A DNA stretch of 64,000 nt from Gracilaria gracilis (GCA_030374805.1 JARGSG010000054.1:186001-250000), one strand, 5' to 3'; shown: positions 48,495-60,317, numbered from the stretch's first letter. Notes: generated from the letters alone by a model not told the origin. Program-made: numbers and translations.

Positions 48495-51400
48495 ATGAAT
48501 AAGCTTGGTTTTGTCCCGGGAGCAGGCTCCTCCGTCCTCTTCAGACCGCGCGTCGAGCTTACAGACCGTGGTTTCGTATCCGGCTACGCCTCCAACCTCC
48601 CTCTGCGTGGCACCCCATCCTCCTGTCGCCCGTCATCGCATGCAACCACCACCAAGGCCATCGTCGGCAATGGCCTCTTCACGCAGTCCAAGCCCACCGA
48701 TCGCAAGGTTGTCGCCCCTTCTGACGGACGAAAGTGCGTCAAGATTGTGTACATTGTGTTGGAAAGTCAGTATCAAAGTTCTATGACCGCCGCTGCCAAC
48801 AGGATAAATGCCGATAATCCCAACATCAGTATGGAGGTTTGTGGCTACCTGCTCGAAGAGCTTCGTGACTCTGTAAACTACCAAATGCTCAAGGATGACC
48901 TGCAAGACGCCAACATCTTCATCGGCAGTCTCATTTTTGTGCAGGACTTGGCTGAGCTTGTTGTCGATGCCGTAAAGCCGGTTCGCGATCGCTTGGATGC
49001 CTGCGTCATCTTCCCATCCATGCCGGACGTCATGAGATTGAACAAGCTTGGTTCCTTCCAGATGAATCAGTTGGGTCGCACTAACAGTGCGATCGGCAAG
49101 TTCATGCGCAAGAGGAAGCAGGAGAGTGGTGCCTCGTTTGAAGACAGCATGCTCAAATTGCTCCGCACCCTGCCCAAAGTCCTCAAGTACCTTCCCAACG
49201 ACAAGGCACAAGACGCTCGATCGTTCATGTTATCGTTCCAGTACTGGCTTGGTGGGTCTGTGGATAACATTCAAAACTTTTTGCTTATGATCACCGACAA
49301 GTATGTTTCGGCCTCCCCCGCGCCGACTAAGGAGGTTGCATTACCAGTTGTGTATCCTGATGTTGGTATCTGGCATCCGGTTGCACCTCGAATGTTCGAA
49401 GACCTTGACGAGTACAACGAATGGTATATCAACGAGCACTGCCCACTAGCCGGATTGACCACAGAATCTCCCACTGTCGGCCTTGTTCTAGCGCGTACGC
49501 ACATGATTACCGGCGACGACTGTCACTACGTGTCGTTGGTCTCCGAGCTTGAAGCCGGAGGTGCAAGGGTCATTCCGGTGTTCTCCAGCGGGTTGGACTA
49601 CTCTCTGCCTATCGAGAAGTTCTTCTTTCACAAGGGAACTAATAACGCAAACGTTGACGTGGTCATCTCCTTGACTGGCTTTGCCCTTGTCGGAGGCCCT
49701 GCCCGCCAGGATCATCCCAAGGCTATTGCGATGCTCAAGAAGCTCGACAGACCGTATCTCTGCTCTCTACCGCTTGTCTTCCAAACAACAGAGGAGTGGA
49801 AGGAATCCGACTTGGGACTTCATCCAGTGCAGGTTGCGCTCCAAGTCTCTCTTCCAGAGCTTGACGGAGCTATCGAGCCTGTTATCTTTGCCGGTCGTGA
49901 TGGGCTCACTGGTCGGTCCATTCCGCTGCAGAATCGTATCACAACCATTGCCAACAGAGCACTGAAGTGGGCCGAGCTCCGACGAAAGGAGGTCGCCGAG
50001 AAGAAGGTCGCTGTCACGATCTTTTCTTTCCCGCCAGACAAGGGAAATATTGGAACTGCGGCTTATCTCGATGTGTTTGGTTCCACATTCAAAGTTATGG
50101 AAGGACTGAAGGAACAAGGTTATCTTGTGGAGAATCTTCCGGAGTCACCAGAGGCTCTGATGGAAGAGATCCTCCATGACAAGGAAGCGAAGTACAGCTC
50201 ACCAGAGCTCAACGTCGCGTATCGTATGTCTGTGCCCGAGTACGAGACTGTATGTGACTATCACGAACACCTTCACGAAAACTGGGGTCCCGCTCCAGGT
50301 CACCTGAACACGGACGGAAAGGACCTGCTCGTGTATGGCAAACAGTTCGGCAACGTCTTTATTGGCGTGCAGCCCACTTTCGGCTATGAGGGCGATCCCA
50401 TGAGACTCTTGTTTGCCAAGAGTGCCTCTCCTCACCATGGCTTTGCTGCCTTCTACGCCTACCTGGAAAAGATCTGGAAGGCTGATGCCGTTCTTCATTT
50501 TGGTACTCATGGCTCATTAGAGTTCATGCCTGGTAAGCAGGTTGGTATGTCTGACTTTTGCTATCCAGACCGACTCATAAGTTCAATTCCCAACGTCTAC
50601 TACTACGCAGCCAACAATCCTTCCGAAGCTACTATTGCCAAGCGTCGATCATACGCTGGGACGATTTCCTACTTGACTCCGCCGGCAGAGAACGCTGGTT
50701 TGTACAAGGGCCTGAAGGACTTGTCGGAGCTCGTTGCATCCTACCAAGGTCAAAAGGAGACCGGGCGGGCCGGAGGTATTGTTAACTCTATCGTGGAGCT
50801 TGCACGTCAGGTGAACCTAGACAAAGACGTTGCTCTGCCGGAAGAGGATGCGAAGTCTATGACTGAGCCTGAAAGGGATTTGCTTGTCGGTAAGATCTAC
50901 AAGAAATTGATCGAAGTGGAATCACGGTTACTTCCGTCCGGATTACATACCATTGGCGAGCCTCCCACTGCTCAGGAAGCTATTGCCACACTTGTTAGCA
51001 TTTCAAGCCTGGACAGGCTCAATGACAAGGGTGAGACGGAAACCAAGGCTTTGCCCAGAATAATTGCGGAGTCGATCAATCGCGATATTGATGATATTTA
51101 CAAGAATTCTGACAAGGGTGTCCTTGAGGAAGTTGACCTGCTCCAGAAAATCACTGATGCAAGCCGAGCTGCGGTCCGTGCGTTGGTCAAGAACTCTGTG
51201 AACGGGGACGGACGCATTGAAAGAGTGGCAGCCATTGATCTTGGCGCATTCATCGGAAAGATGATGGGCATCAAGTCACCAATGGGTGAAGCTTTGAAGG
51301 AGAAAGGGTTCCCGAACGTTCCGGACGAGGCACTTGTACCTATGGTTCAGTACCTCGAGTTCTGTCTTGAGCAGGTAATCAAGGACAACGAAATGGGAGC

Positions 51401-52667
51401 TCTCGTTAATGCGCTTGAAGGTCGCTTTGTTCCGCCAGGCCCTGGGGGAGATCCTGTCCGTAACCCTGACGTGCTGCCAACCGGAAAGAACATTCATGCG
51501 TTGGATCCGCAAAGTTTGCCGACCGTGGCGGCCCTTGACTCTGGCAAGATTGTTGTCGAAAGACTCCTTCAACAGCAGGTGAGTTCTGAGGGTGCCTTCC
51601 CAGAGACTATCAGTGTGATGATGTGGGGTTCGGACTGCCTTAAGACCTCCGGTGAAAGCATTGCCGAGATTTACTGGCTCATTGGCGCGCGCCCGCTCCC
51701 CGACCCTCTTGGTCGCGTGAACAAGGTCGAACTAATTCCCCTGGAGGAGCTGGGTCGCCCAAGGGTTGATGTGGTCGTGAACTGCTCCGGAGTGTTCAGG
51801 GACTTGTTCATAAATCAAATGGCATTAATGGATAAGGCCGTGAAACTGGCAGCCGAAGCTGATGAGGACCCGGAGATGAACTTTGTCCGCAAACACGCTC
51901 TTGAGCAAGCAGCTGAGCTAGACATTCCTGTGCGGGAGGCTGCCACTCGTGTGTTCTCTAATGCCTCCGGAAGTTATTCAGCTAACGTGTCGCTGGCTAT
52001 TGAGAATGGTGGGTGGGAAAATGAGAACCAGTTGCAGGACATGTACTTGTCTCGCAAGGGCTTCGCGTTCAACGCGGACCGACCCGGGGAGATGAAGGTT
52101 AGCCAGGCCATCTTCGAGAAGACGCTGTCAACTGTAGACGTGACTTTCCAGAACTTGGATAGCGGGGAAATCTCTCTCACTGACGTTTCTCACTACCTGG
52201 ACTCGGACCCAACTAAGGTTGTGCAACGACTGCGCAAGGATGGCAAGAAACCGAAGGCGTTCATCGCTGACACTACTACTGCAAACGCGCAAGTACGCTC
52301 ACTGTCCGCTACGATTCGTCTTGACACTAGAACCAAACTGGTGAACCCGAAATGGATTGAAGGAAATCTCAAGTCCGGATACGAGGGTGCTAGAGAGATT
52401 GCCAAGCGACTGAGAAACACTTACGGGTTTGCAGCCACTTCCGGTGAAGTTGATAACTTTGTGTTCCAGGACGCCAACGATACGTTCATCAAGGACGAGG
52501 AAATGCAAAAGCGTTTGTTGGACTTGAACCCCAACAGCTTCAGAGATATGGTGACTACATTCCTCGAGGCGGCTGGGCGTGGGTACTGGGAGGCCTCGGA
52601 TGAAGATCTTGACAAGCTTCGTGAACTATACAGCGAAGTTGAAGATCGCATCGAAGGAGTGGAATAG
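48495..52667 (+). CDS. chlH: Magnesium chelatase subunit H, plastid-targeted
   Basis: The 1390-residue protein is the porphyrin-binding catalytic subunit of Mg-chelatase, which with ChlI and ChlD inserts Mg into protoporphyrin IX as the first committed step to chlorophyll. Family runs include [125 protein letters not shown] and the C-terminal [15 protein letters not shown]. The N-terminal 55 residues ([18 protein letters not shown]) are Ser/Arg-rich with Phe residues, as in red algal transit peptides. The length is normal for ChlH. No intron over 4.2 kb. It is the strongest sign that the organism makes chlorophyll. Confidence 0.98.
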   Translation: MNKLGFVPGAGSSVLFRPRVELTDRGFVSGYASNLPLRGTPSSCRPSSHATTTKAIVGNGLFTQSKPTDRKVVAPSDGRKCVKIVYIVLESQYQSSMTAAANRINADNPNISMEVCGYLLEELRDSVNYQMLKDDLQDANIFIGSLIFVQDLAELVVDAVKPVRDRLDACVIFPSMPDVMRLNKLGSFQMNQLGRTNSAIGKFMRKRKQESGASFEDSMLKLLRTLPKVLKYLPNDKAQDARSFMLSFQYWLGGSVDNIQNFLLMITDKYVSASPAPTKEVALPVVYPDVGIWHPVAPRMFEDLDEYNEWYINEHCPLAGLTTESPTVGLVLARTHMITGDDCHYVSLVSELEAGGARVIPVFSSGLDYSLPIEKFFFHKGTNNANVDVVISLTGFALVGGPARQDHPKAIAMLKKLDRPYLCSLPLVFQTTEEWKESDLGLHPVQVALQVSLPELDGAIEPVIFAGRDGLTGRSIPLQNRITTIANRALKWAELRRKEVAEKKVAVTIFSFPPDKGNIGTAAYLDVFGSTFKVMEGLKEQGYLVENLPESPEALMEEILHDKEAKYSSPELNVAYRMSVPEYETVCDYHEHLHENWGPAPGHLNTDGKDLLVYGKQFGNVFIGVQPTFGYEGDPMRLLFAKSASPHHGFAAFYAYLEKIWKADAVLHFGTHGSLEFMPGKQVGMSDFCYPDRLISSIPNVYYYAANNPSEATIAKRRSYAGTISYLTPPAENAGLYKGLKDLSELVASYQGQKETGRAGGIVNSIVELARQVNLDKDVALPEEDAKSMTEPERDLLVGKIYKKLIEVESRLLPSGLHTIGEPPTAQEAIATLVSISSLDRLNDKGETETKALPRIIAESINRDIDDIYKNSDKGVLEEVDLLQKITDASRAAVRALVKNSVNGDGRIERVAAIDLGAFIGKMMGIKSPMGEALKEKGFPNVPDEALVPMVQYLEFCLEQVIKDNEMGALVNALEGRFVPPGPGGDPVRNPDVLPTGKNIHALDPQSLPTVAALDSGKIVVERLLQQQVSSEGAFPETISVMMWGSDCLKTSGESIAEIYWLIGARPLPDPLGRVNKVELIPLEELGRPRVDVVVNCSGVFRDLFINQMALMDKAVKLAAEADEDPEMNFVRKHALEQAAELDIPVREAATRVFSNASGSYSANVSLAIENGGWENENQLQDMYLSRKGFAFNADRPGEMKVSQAIFEKTLSTVDVTFQNLDSGEISLTDVSHYLDSDPTKVVQRLRKDGKKPKAFIADTTTANAQVRSLSATIRLDTRTKLVNPKWIEGNLKSGYEGAREIAKRLRNTYGFAATSGEVDNFVFQDANDTFIKDEEMQKRLLDLNPNSFRDMVTTFLEAAGRGYWEASDEDLDKLRELYSEVEDRIEGVE

Positions 52668-53497
52668 GTGGAATACGGGGGCACTCATGAAGGAGTGCTT
52701 TTTGTACGCGTAGATAGGCTGTTAGTCGTTCTGGGCGGGAGCAGTGTTCTTACCGCATCTTAAGGTGTAATCGAATGGTTAAAAAGTTGTAAACAACAGT
52801 CGTTTCCAAGATTTTATTGGCAAAACGGGCCCATAACAATCGTTGGATTACGCACTCAGTGCGTAATACGGGGTTGGATGTGGCTAATACGGTGTGAGAG
52901 ATATCGAGTGTGTTATCGTGTGTTTCAAATTCAAACGAGCGAGCTGATCTAACTTGGGGCAGCAACTGAACCGTTTGGCGCGACGCTCTCGCAGCAGCGC
53001 GAAGGTGGATTTGCGACAGATTTGCTGGCGCTGGCAGCACGAGAGCGCAAAACGTGCACGTGTGAAGCTGGGAATGACTTGGGGGAGCGCTTGTTCGATA
53101 TCTGTGCCGAGCACAACACCAGTGGCGCCGCGATACAAGGGTATCCAATGGATACTATCTTATCCATAAAGGGTTGTCTACGTGGGGCGGCGACCGCGCG
53201 TGACGAGCCCCGACGGACGATACGCCAATTTTTTTGGAAAAAGAGATCATGCAAATGAGGATGCATTCCGGAACACAGGCACAACGTGCCTTGCTGTGTC
53301 TCCACTCCACGTCGAGACGCTTGTTTTTTGTTTGAAAACGTTAGGTCCGCCGCCTTGGTCGCTCTGCCCCTTTGCTGACTCTAACCTTCAAAGCTACCAA
53401 CGGTAGATACTTCCGTCGCGTACGCCTCTTCCTTGCCATTCCGTGCCTTGTTTCAGCCCCGGTTGCTGTCTCGCACTTGTCTTACAAGCTGATCAAC
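52668..53497. other. Intergenic between ChlH and ATE1
   Basis: Holds the ChlH 3' flank and ATE1 promoter; no separate gene is seen. The ATE1 frame is open from 53372 but without conserved content. Confidence 0.45.
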
Positions 53498-55477
53498 ATG
53501 ATTCAGTCCGCTCAGGTTCCCCGTTCTCGCGTAATTCACTTGGGCTCTGATTCGTCGCGCTGCGGCTATTGTCGCAGGAGTGATGGCAGCCATAATTACG
53601 CCGTCTGGGCTCTCCGACTGCATGTCGAGGACTACCAGGAGCTCCTGGATGCTGGATGGCGTCGAAGCGGTAATTATCTTTATCGTCCCCATCTGAGCAA
53701 CACGTGCTGCCCGCCGTACGTCATCCGACTTGACGCCACCAATTTCAAAACGTCTAGTACCCATAAGCGCGTGCTCAAGCGCCTACGTCACGCGTCGTCG
53801 TCGTGTGTCATCAACCAGCCGCATGTTCAAAGGGAGAAGGGAAAGGAACGACGGAAGCAACGCATGCACCCCTTGTCCGCCGCCTCGGATCAAAAGTTGC
53901 ACACTATTCGAGTTGCTATCGTTGATGCTGCCCAACAACTTGCCCGGGCTAATGATCTGAACCCTGCGTTGCCAACTGAGCACGTGCAAGAGGCTACATC
54001 TAAGTTTAGGCTATTCCCCCCGCGCCAGCCAGCGAAGAAGGCAAGCAGTGGTTCTAAACGGAAGGAGCGGCTTCGAGAAAGACCAGCCCATGTCGACCAA
54101 AACGATGTAACTCGGCGGCAGCGGAATGATTTGCCGAACATGGTGAGCAATATGGCCTTGGTTTTGGCAGCCGTAGAGAGAAGATGTGGCACGCAGCCGT
54201 CGTCGGCCAGTGAGCGGTCAAATCCAGAGAGACGGAAAGATCATGACCCCCTAAAGCGACAGATGCGCATTGCGAATGCTCTTCAGCGCATCTTAAGCCA
54301 AAACCAATCTGTATGTAAGGTTTCAACTGTTGGTGTCACGAACCCAGGATTTCTCAACTTTTGGTGGAATCCAACATATGACCCTTCCCTTGGGGAAGGC
54401 GAAAAGGCAGACAAGGGGAACGACTGTACTCACTCGAGTGACACATTGTTTCACGTGAAGCAGGTTCAGCCACTACCCAGCATATCTGGACACAAATGGA
54501 GAGCGAAGAGTTCATCTATGTTTAAAAGCATCGACGTTAGTGACGTCAGCGAGTTTGATGTGATGAGTGATGTTGATCCCGGCCAAAGATCATGTCCTTC
54601 TCGTGCCAGTACAGGCTCCCCTCTGCCCGAAGCCAAACAGCCAGAGGTACGAAGTCGAGGGCAAGTATCAAATTCGAGCAATTTCACAATGCAAATGGTG
54701 CCGTCGGAATTCCGTGAAGAGTCGTATGAGCTCTTTCGGAGATACCAAATGTCAATACATCATGAACGAGCATCGCAATGCACCAAGGACATTTACACCA
54801 GGTTCCTTGTGGACAGCCCGTTGACGAGGTATCAATCTGCTTCCAACCCAGAGGAAAAGTATGGGTCACACCACCTTCTTTACCGAATCGCTGGTAGGCT
54901 TTTCGCAGTTGGCGTTGTGGACGTACTGCCACGATGCCTTAGCTCTGTTTATCTTTTTTACGATCCTGATTTTGCCAAGTTGTCACCTGGAACACTTTCC
55001 GCTCTTAAGGAGATTGATTGGATCAAGAGCGTATCCCATATATACCCATCTCTACGGTATTATTACATGGGTTACTACATTCACTCTTGCCCGAAAATGA
55101 GGTACAAAGCATCCTTTTACCCATCAGAACTTCTGTGCGAAGTTTCGAAGAATTGGGTGCCAGTTTCAGAAGCACGGGTGATCATGGACAGCGTCGGAGA
55201 GCGCGTACTGAGACTTGCTCCACCAGAAGTTGCCCCGGCGCCGGGGGCTTCGTATTTCCAGTTTGACGACGAAGAACTGGGACGCTTGGTCGATGGAGCG
55301 ATCCTGCATGTTGGAAATGCTGATGACGAAGTAATGAGAATGTTATCTTTCAAGGCTCTTAGGGAGACACTAGGTTCTCGATGTCCAGAGCAGGTCAATA
55401 CAATACGCAGCGGCATCGAAGCGTTCTTACGTCACGTAGGAAAGCGGAATTGTGGGTACTACATACACATGTTATGA
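53498..55477 (+). CDS. ATE1: Arginyl-tRNA-protein transferase
   Basis: The 659-residue protein moves Arg from Arg-tRNA to N-terminal Asp, Glu or oxidised Cys and so starts the Arg/N-degron pathway. The N-terminal domain has SRCGYCRRSDGSHNYAVWAL, DYQELLDAGWRRSGNYLYRP and TCCPPYVIRL with the Cys pairs that bind a metal cluster in ATE1. The C-terminal domain shows FAVGVVDVLPRCLSSVYLFY, LSALKEIDWIKS and YYYMGYYIHSCPKMRYKA, then PSELLCEV. The middle (about 100-420) is a long disordered Ser/Arg-rich insert. The ATG at 53498 was preferred because the conserved part starts 20 residues later; an in-frame ATG or near-cognate codon at 53372 would add 42 residues. Confidence 0.95.
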   Translation: MIQSAQVPRSRVIHLGSDSSRCGYCRRSDGSHNYAVWALRLHVEDYQELLDAGWRRSGNYLYRPHLSNTCCPPYVIRLDATNFKTSSTHKRVLKRLRHASSSCVINQPHVQREKGKERRKQRMHPLSAASDQKLHTIRVAIVDAAQQLARANDLNPALPTEHVQEATSKFRLFPPRQPAKKASSGSKRKERLRERPAHVDQNDVTRRQRNDLPNMVSNMALVLAAVERRCGTQPSSASERSNPERRKDHDPLKRQMRIANALQRILSQNQSVCKVSTVGVTNPGFLNFWWNPTYDPSLGEGEKADKGNDCTHSSDTLFHVKQVQPLPSISGHKWRAKSSSMFKSIDVSDVSEFDVMSDVDPGQRSCPSRASTGSPLPEAKQPEVRSRGQVSNSSNFTMQMVPSEFREESYELFRRYQMSIHHERASQCTKDIYTRFLVDSPLTRYQSASNPEEKYGSHHLLYRIAGRLFAVGVVDVLPRCLSSVYLFYDPDFAKLSPGTLSALKEIDWIKSVSHIYPSLRYYYMGYYIHSCPKMRYKASFYPSELLCEVSKNWVPVSEARVIMDSVGERVLRLAPPEVAPAPGASYFQFDDEELGRLVDGAILHVGNADDEVMRMLSFKALRETLGSRCPEQVNTIRSGIEAFLRHVGKRNCGYYIHML

Positions 55478-55744
55478 CGGGACGCCTAATGTCTCGGCTG
55501 TAAATCATTGTACACACGCCTATATATTTAGTTCTTGCATGTTGATGGCTGGGGTAATGGTCACAGGTTTACAAATCTGTAGCAAAATACGGACCATCGA
55601 TGCGTTTTAATACTCTGAAATGGAAGAGCGATACCTTTCGGAGCTGTGCCCTGTATCTGCAATGGTGCCACAAGGTAGAGGGATGGTGTCTGGATAGCGC
55701 ATGACAGGTTTTATTACCAAACCGTTGCCCCGCTTCGAATTATC

Positions 55745-56767
55745 CTAGTCCTTCCGATGTATAAACAGCGCAGCGTACAAGATTATTAGAAATGGAAGAA
55801 TGAAATAATATCCACCAGCTAGAACACCAAGGAACCATTTCGGCAGGAAAAGCAGTCTATCAGCCAAAGACAGCTCCCGTTTTCTCGATTCCAGCATCTC
55901 CCCAAGCTCGACCGGGCTTTCCATAGGTCCTTCTGCAGGTTTGGTGCCAGTAATCGTAAGACCCATAATAAGCCCATGTTGACGGACACCCTTGTATGCG
56001 TTGGGACCAATGTATGAAATTTGCAAGTCCTTAAACCCAGCTGCTTTGAACCAATCACGGTATTCAGACTCCATGGGGAACAACATCCAGAGGTCGCACC
56101 AGAATCTCGAGAACCAGTTGGTGGCACGCACTGGTCCGATAAGGGTAGCCACTCCACCAGGCTTCAATACGCGATACGCTTCGGCAATTCCTCGTTGCGG
56201 CTCTGGCCAGTACTCAATGGAGCCAGCTGATGTATATCTGTCAAACTCTCCGCTCTGGAATGGTAAATTCTCAGCATCTCCTTCGACAAACGTGACGCCT
56301 TCCAGTGTTTTCTTGGCCTTGGCTTTTGACATTTGATGCGGACTCTGGTCTAACAACGTTATATGCTTGGTGTCGATGTAATTAGCAACTCCTTCCGTAC
56401 AGAAACCTGTACCGCCCCCAACATCCACGGTCTTAAGATCGCGACCGGGGCACTCAAGCTGCGCCTGACTGAGAGAACGGTCACGCATTTCCTTCGTCCA
56501 ATGGAACGGATTGACGATTGTATCATACACGATGGACAGAAAGCGATAAAACCAGAACGCCTCTCGCTTATGTTGAATGAGACCCCTTCCCCTTCGCTTC
56601 GGACCCTCCCCGCCTTCGGATGCAACGGTCATTGAGAGTTTGCATCTTTGAGAGCGAATCGGTGCGACGTGTGCCAACTGCGGGGTGAAGTGGGGTGTGA
56701 AAGACGACGCTCGCGACGAAGTGAAGTTGGAAGTGCTCACCGGAGCGATAAACGCGTGGAAAGCCAT
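55745..56767 (-). CDS. VTE3: MPBQ/MSBQ methyltransferase, plastid inner envelope (VTE3)
   Basis: The 340-residue protein matches plant VTE3/APG1, which methylates 2-methyl-6-phytyl- and solanesyl-benzoquinol in tocopherol and plastoquinone synthesis. It has a Ser/Phe-rich transit peptide (FHAFIAPVSTSNFTSSRASS), HKREAFWFYRFLSIVYD, TVDVGGGTGFCTEGV (SAM motif, about 113-127), DRYTSAGSIEYWPEPQRGI, and a C-terminal membrane anchor (LGVLAGGYYFILPFLIILYA). The anchor is diagnostic for the plant/algal enzyme. The ATG at 56767 gives a normal length (Arabidopsis about 338). It converges with ATE1 and diverges from UFC1. Confidence 0.95.
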   Translation of the reverse strand: MAFHAFIAPVSTSNFTSSRASSFTPHFTPQLAHVAPIRSQRCKLSMTVASEGGEGPKRRGRGLIQHKREAFWFYRFLSIVYDTIVNPFHWTKEMRDRSLSQAQLECPGRDLKTVDVGGGTGFCTEGVANYIDTKHITLLDQSPHQMSKAKAKKTLEGVTFVEGDAENLPFQSGEFDRYTSAGSIEYWPEPQRGIAEAYRVLKPGGVATLIGPVRATNWFSRFWCDLWMLFPMESEYRDWFKAAGFKDLQISYIGPNAYKGVRQHGLIMGLTITGTKPAEGPMESPVELGEMLESRKRELSLADRLLFLPKWFLGVLAGGYYFILPFLIILYAALFIHRKD

Positions 56768-57934
56768 AGTGTTGCTCTCTTCTGCACTTTGTCGGTCGAA
56801 AAAGGAAACTTCAACGTCTAACGCCTGAAGACTTGATGAAAGCGTCCTGGCTCGAGGAGAGGGTGGGGTGCAGGGCGGCAGATTTACGCGAAGTGCCTGA
56901 TACTGCACGGTGTGCACAGTGCGAGGAAGCTGGCAAAGCACACATGAGCGGATGGAGAAGAAGAATGAAACGACTCCACACAGAATTCAATGGCTGCTGC
57001 TGCACCGTTTCGCGAGGGCAACGGCGGCTGCGAGCTGCATTTCATCCGCCGCCACCAATAAATTACGTGCAAGTGGCCAGCGCCGTTATGAGCACTTTTT
57101 CATAAAGTTTACCGTACTTTTTGGTGACCCAGAGAAAGTTCGCTGTCCAGGCACTGTTCTTCCAAAAACGGTTTGCAGTCCCATATACCTTCGTAGATAC
57201 GAAGGTAGATACAATCGGTTGCTGTCAGCCCCTACATGCCTGGGGTTCTTAACACTGCTCGCACTCTTTTTTGACTTCGCAAAGAAGCTTGACAAGATGC
57301 AGGCAATGAACTTTGACGTAGAAGGTGGATACTCAGCATTTGCTATGTATTATTGAAAGTTTTGACCCCTTCTTCGCACGAAAACATCAACGACGTGAAA
57401 CTGCAGACTCAGAATACCGCAGTAGCAAATCTGAGAGATGCAGCAAGGCAACGCCAAATACTGCCGTCCCTTGTCTCTTCGCTTCTTGCCTTTCGACTAA
57501 TCTCAAGCCCGAGTGTCGTCTTGAGCAAATTTTTTTATCTCTATGATCCAGGGCCAGCATTTTTCTCCACTCGAAAACTTTTTCCTTCGAACAAAAAGAT
57601 TAGCGTTTCCAAGCTTCAGACCCTAACATTGAGCGAACCGCTTTGTCGTTTTAAGGGGCGTTCTACTGGCAGAACCCAAGCCGCCAATACGGAAAGTCTT
57701 CACTGAAGACATGCATTGCTGGGCTTCGGGGGCACGATTGCCGCTCCGTTTTTCAAAAATCATCTTTGCAACATGGACGGACAATCATTTACATTTGGTT
57801 CACGACACCCTCAAGTAAAAGTTCTTGCATGACGCTGGAGTACCTTGTCCTAGCTCCACTTTACCGTTTCTCTCAGATAGTAGAGCTGTTTGCGGCCATA
57901 TCGTTGTTTTCGAAAATCAACTGAGATACCTGCA
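56768..57934. other. Divergent promoter region of VTE3 and UFC1
   Basis: 1.17 kb between head-to-head genes. A frame at 56958-57356 (ending MQAMNFDVEGGYSAFAMYY) is open but has no recognisable domain and is not called. Confidence 0.4.
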
Positions 57935-58569
57935 ATGGATGACGGAACTAAGGAAACTGTCAATAAACTTCCGTTGCTTAGCGTGCGAGCTTCACCACGG
58001 GATAAGGATGCTTGGACTGCGAGGTTGAAGGAAGAGTTGACAGCTCTCATACAGGTAATTTAGAGCGCTTTCTTCTCTTCACTATTTTTTCATCTTTCAA
58101 CTAACGTAAACGATTCTCTGTGCAGTACGTGAAAATCAACAAAGAACAAGATAAAGACTGGTTCCAGATCGAATGTAACAAAACAGGAACTAGATGGAAT
58201 GGGAAATGTTGGTACTATTACGAGCAAATACGATACGAATTCGACCTTGAATTCGAGATTCCTGTAACATATCCTGCTTCAGCTCCAGAGCTGAAGCTTC
58301 CTCAACTCGAAGGATTGACTGCAAAGATGTACCGCGGCGGCAAGATATGCCAGACCATTCATTTCCAGCCCCTCTGGTCGAGAAACGTCCCCCGTTTTGG
58401 CATTGCGCACTCCCTTGCGTTATCGGTAAGTTCTCACCGCCGTTTGCTCATATTGTAGTGGTTACTGATGACATGTTTTGTACTCCTTTGTTTGCAGCTC
58501 GGACCATGGTTGGCTGCTGAGATACCTGACTTGGTCGGCAGAGGCGTAATTGATAGTTTCAAGAAATGA
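57935..58569 (+). CDS. UFC1: UFM1-conjugating enzyme 1, three exons
   Basis: Exons 57935-58054, 58126-58425 and 58498-58569 encode 163 residues with clear identity to UFC1, the E2 that carries UFM1 from UBA5 to the UFL1 ligase (ER and ribosome quality control). It reads [69 protein letters not shown] with catalytic Cys115, then [14 protein letters not shown] and [13 protein letters not shown]. The introns are 71 bp (58055-58125, GTAATT to GTGCAG) and 72 bp (58426-58497, GTAAGT to TTGCAG), both in phase 0. The length matches the human protein (167). Confidence 0.97.
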
Positions 58570-58937
58570 CCGCACGAACTGTGAGAAAAAGGAAGCAACA
58601 CTGATTGTCTGAAGTTCAGGCGCTCAACGGTTCTCCACTACAGTTTTAGTCCTTGACCTCAACTGTTATGGAATCGATTCTGATATATCGGCTTCCAAGA
58701 TAAGTTCACTATCTAACGACGAGATCATGTAAAGACTACAGGACACTATCTACAAAGCTACATAACTCCCAACTCGGTTCCTCACCAATTGTGTACAATT
58801 CCTTGGCGACGTGCACACGACCACTTCCTTGTACCTGAACTGATAAGATCCGGGGGCCTGGTTTGGTGAGTTGTTGTGATAAGTTAGTCAATACTCCTTG
58901 TGCTTTCAAAACGGCCAAAGTCTTTGAAACTTGTGCA
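58570..58937. other. 3' flanks; possible extra exon of the KEN-box gene
   Basis: On the minus strand a frame at 58918-58736 reads LAVLKAQGVLTNLSQQL and ends in VDSVL. It might be a C-terminal exon of the gene at 58938-60317, but I could not find a convincing splice pair in the right phase. Confidence 0.3.
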
Positions 58938-60317
58938 TCAATCCTGCTTGTTTCTGTTTCTTGGAAAGAAATACAAGTACATGCTCGTAGTGGCTCGAAC
59001 CATGTTGAGCAGAACTGCGATAGTGTTATCTCCCATCAGTCGCAAGACTTCGGTCAAGATATCTGACCTATTCCCTGGCCTTCCCTTGCCCATTAAGGAT
59101 GTAACATACCCGAAGTGAGATTCCACGTTGCCAATGACTCTATAGTTTTCGTTGAACTCGTCCAAGACATTTCGATAATGCATCTCTTGCCTATGTTTGA
59201 GTACCCCACATGTACTTTTAAGACCAGCAATTTGACGAGAAAATTCCAGACGGTCCTTCGCATGCCTTTCAACAAACGCCGCCAACATCACTTCTGATTT
59301 CCACAGAGACTTTTCTATAAGGATAAGATCAGTATGAGCAGGGACTATCTCACTACAACATCTGCAGGAGTTGCGGCAACGTGGCGATGATTTGGAAGCA
59401 TTGTTTGAATCGCATGATCTCACCTTCCTCAGCACTCCTTGGAGACCCTTTATCCCGGGTTGAATTCTAGTTCGTCTCCCTGCTCCACTATCTGGTGAGT
59501 CTTGTCGCTCTTTGGCCATGCCTTGAAAGAAGGCAGCAAATTTGGTGCTATTCTGTGCTCCTTTTCCAATACCCAACAACCCTCCACGACCTCTTCCTTG
59601 GATAGGTGACCGGACTTTTCGCGATGTGCCCGCATCTGCCGCTTTGTTTCGCGAAATTTTAGCCACCTTATCAATCCACTTCGCAGCGGTGTCATCTTGG
59701 GCGCCTGAGGTTATTGTAGCTGAAGGCGATCCCTGAGAGTCTTCATCTAAGATTCCCGAACAACGGGCGACCTTCTCATCAGACTCTACCTTCGGTACAC
59801 TAAGTGATTCAAAAAGCTCCAAATCCCTAGAAAATGGAGCAGGAACTTCCAAGTCTTTCGTCTGGACAAAACCTTCGGCTCTCGCTGTTTTCCGAACTTT
59901 GGATTTCAATTCCTTAATAGCAAGTTGAATATGATGCTTTCTAGCCGAATCAGACGTTTCTTGTTCAAAGAGGAGTCGACGGGAAGACCGTGGCTGTTCG
60001 ATAGTCTCATGTTCCTCCGAGGTCACCCTTGTCTTCTGCTCAACAGAATTCCTCAAAACCCCTTCACGGCGTAGGATACCCGAAACAGGTGTTTGTCGAC
60101 CACCGTTTTTCTGATTCATCACGCCATGATCATATCGACCTTGTTCTACAGACGGCTCTTGTGGAGATTTCTGAAACGGATTAATTCTATCCCATTTCTC
60201 TTGCAAAGACTCCTTTGGGGTGGGCCGATTCGACAAGTTACGACTCTTTCTATTCCATTTTCTGGAGTTCAAAGAGTGATTTTCCTTATCACTTCCAAGG
60301 GTCCGTGGATTCCGCAT
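58938..60317 (-). CDS. Unknown protein with KEN box and helical C-terminus
   Basis: I do not recognise this 459-residue protein. The start RNPRTLGSDKENHSLNSRK contains a KEN box (residues 11-13), and RRLL occurs later; both are degradation signals read by the anaphase-promoting complex, so cell-cycle control is plausible. The first 320 residues are basic, Ser-rich and disordered. A Cys-rich stretch (CRNSCRCCSE) precedes a helical C-terminal region (about 330-445: LILIEKSLWKSEVMLAAFVE, HYRNVLDEFNENYRVIG, ILTEVLRLMGDNTIAVLLNM). The end (YFFPRNRNKQD) resembles a read-through into an intron, so the true C-terminus may differ. A kinetochore, cohesion or meiosis role would fit but is speculative. 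Confidence 0.6.
   Translation of the reverse strand: MRNPRTLGSDKENHSLNSRKWNRKSRNLSNRPTPKESLQEKWDRINPFQKSPQEPSVEQGRYDHGVMNQKNGGRQTPVSGILRREGVLRNSVEQKTRVTSEEHETIEQPRSSRRLLFEQETSDSARKHHIQLAIKELKSKVRKTARAEGFVQTKDLEVPAPFSRDLELFESLSVPKVESDEKVARCSGILDEDSQGSPSATITSGAQDDTAAKWIDKVAKISRNKAADAGTSRKVRSPIQGRGRGGLLGIGKGAQNSTKFAAFFQGMAKERQDSPDSGAGRRTRIQPGIKGLQGVLRKVRSCDSNNASKSSPRCRNSCRCCSEIVPAHTDLILIEKSLWKSEVMLAAFVERHAKDRLEFSRQIAGLKSTCGVLKHRQEMHYRNVLDEFNENYRVIGNVESHFGYVTSLMGKGRPGNRSDILTEVLRLMGDNTIAVLLNMVRATTSMYLYFFPRNRNKQD

Noticed and set aside
53372-53497. N-terminal extension of ATE1
   Set aside because: It adds 42 residues with no family similarity; the downstream ATG places CGYC at the usual distance.
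56958-57356. Plus-strand frame between VTE3 and UFC1
   Set aside because: No recognisable domain; it overlaps a divergent promoter region and does not match a known family.
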